Source: Bradyrhizobium sp. Y36
GTDB taxonomy: Bacteria > Pseudomonadota > Alphaproteobacteria > Rhizobiales > Xanthobacteraceae
Reading direction: 5' to 3'
DNA: 64,000 bases
Assembly: GCF_002531575.1 (NCBI RefSeq)
Contig: NZ_NWTI01000007.1
Location: 62,001-126,000, forward strand
A program made the position numbers and the translations under genes. Below are positions 63,430-64,000 of the stretch, one piece after another. The notes beneath the pieces are model-generated. The model worked only from the letters and a program-made list of their open reading frames with translations. It made no database searches and was not told where the DNA came from. Within the stretch, counting starts at the first letter, position 1, and every line of letters begins with the position of its first letter.

Positions 63430-64000
63430 TCAGGCCGCGCGCACCGTCTCGAGGAACTTCTCGACCTCGGCTTTCAGGAGCCCGCTCTCGCTGGAGAGCG
63501 AGCGCGCCGATGACAGCACCTGTCCGGACGCAGCGCCGGTGGCGCTGGCGCCCTGGCTGACCTGAGCGATCTTGTCCGCAACTTCGACGGTTCCCTTCGC
63601 TGCCTCGTTGACATTGCGCGCGATCTCGGCCGTCGCAGCACCCTGCTCTTCAATGGTTGCAGCGATGGTCGTCGAGATGTCCGAGATCCTGGCGATGGTG
63701 GCGCTGATCTCCTTGATCGCGCCAACGGAGTCTTGCGTCGCGCTCTGCATGCCGGCGATCTGCGCGCCGATTTCCTCCGTGGCCTTCGCGGTTTGTGCCG
63801 CGAGGGCCTTGACCTCGCTGGCGACCACGGCGAAGCCGCGGCCGGACTCGCCGGCGCGAGCCGCCTCGATCGTGGCGTTCAGCGCCAGCAGGTTGGTCTG
63901 CTCCGCAATCGCGGTGATCAACTTGACGACGTCGCCGATCCGGCCCGCAGCCTTGAGCAATTCGTTGATCTGCGCGTCGGTGCGCTCGGCCTGCCTCACC
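63430..64000 (-). CDS. Methyl-accepting chemotaxis protein, C-terminal part (partial)
   Basis: The fragment runs off the window edge; its real start lies beyond 64000. It covers the MCP signalling tip ([41 protein letters not shown]) that binds CheA and CheW, then a long coiled coil to the end. The sensing domain is not seen. The visible C-terminus ends FLETVRAA, with no CheR-binding pentapeptide. Confidence 0.95.
   Translation of the reverse strand, partial: VRQAERTDAQINELLKAAGRIGDVVKLITAIAEQTNLLALNATIEAARAGESGRGFAVVASEVKALAAQTAKATEEIGAQIAGMQSATQDSVGAIKEISATIARISDISTTIAATIEEQGAATAEIARNVNEAAKGTVEVADKIAQVSQGASATGAASGQVLSSARSLSSESGLLKAEVEKFLETVRAA

Overview
The window reads as chromosomal DNA of a high-GC alphaproteobacterium, most likely Bradyrhizobium or a close relative. 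The grounds are the gene order rho-mnmE-mnmG-rsmG-parA-parB-holA-lptE-leuS, the protein sequences themselves, and many short palindromic intergenic elements. The genus is my inference from family knowledge; no search was run. The gene set is mostly core. I see no prophage, insertion sequence, CRISPR array or rRNA.

Region by region. 1-6.7 kb is the chromosome-partition region: the end of rho, tRNA-modification genes mnmE and mnmG, rsmG, then parA and parB. Four near-perfect parS sites and one degenerate site lie between 1769 and 4180, so the replication origin is probably close. 7-11.3 kb (minus strand) holds leuS, lptE and holA. 11.5-24.3 kb holds two diguanylate cyclases, a YggS-type PLP protein, a hydratase-like enzyme, an L,D-transpeptidase, a response regulator with a cNMP-binding protein, and the minus-strand series aminotransferase-ftsK-lolA-xthA, plus a GFA-type protein. 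24.5-29.9 kb holds two glnK-amtB pairs flanking a ClpP paralogue and an ArsR-SRPBCC pair. 30-34.6 kb holds a duplicated GYF_2 membrane protein, tesB, a UbiH-type monooxygenase and a Trm112-type small protein. 34.7-37.8 kb is a TetR-controlled module (membrane protein, crotonase, hotdog thioesterase, NAD(P)-binding protein) whose promoter carries a perfect palindrome.

38-46 kb holds redox genes (PepSY protein with cytochrome b561; PQQ-type sugar dehydrogenase with dihaem cytochrome c), a LON-domain protein, a CnoX-type thioredoxin, tRNA-Gly(GCC), an epimerase, a PanE-like reductase and an HCCA-isomerase-like protein. 46-54 kb holds a MATE exporter, a DUF2239 protein with a doubly marked promoter, a GST, two MFS transporters and ggt. 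54-59.4 kb holds purH under a ZTP (pfl) riboswitch, a heparinase II/III-like gene, rsmB and a DUF1674 protein. The window ends with a tightly overlapped three-gene sulfation operon (sulfotransferase-cysD-cysNC) and the 3' part of a chemoreceptor gene.

The most interesting candidates are the sulfation operon, which couples PAPS synthesis to an unusual, lower-GC sulfotransferase; the TetR module; the DUF2239 promoter; and the parS cluster, which includes a site covering the rsmG start codon. Palindromic elements sit at nine of the eleven convergent gene junctions.
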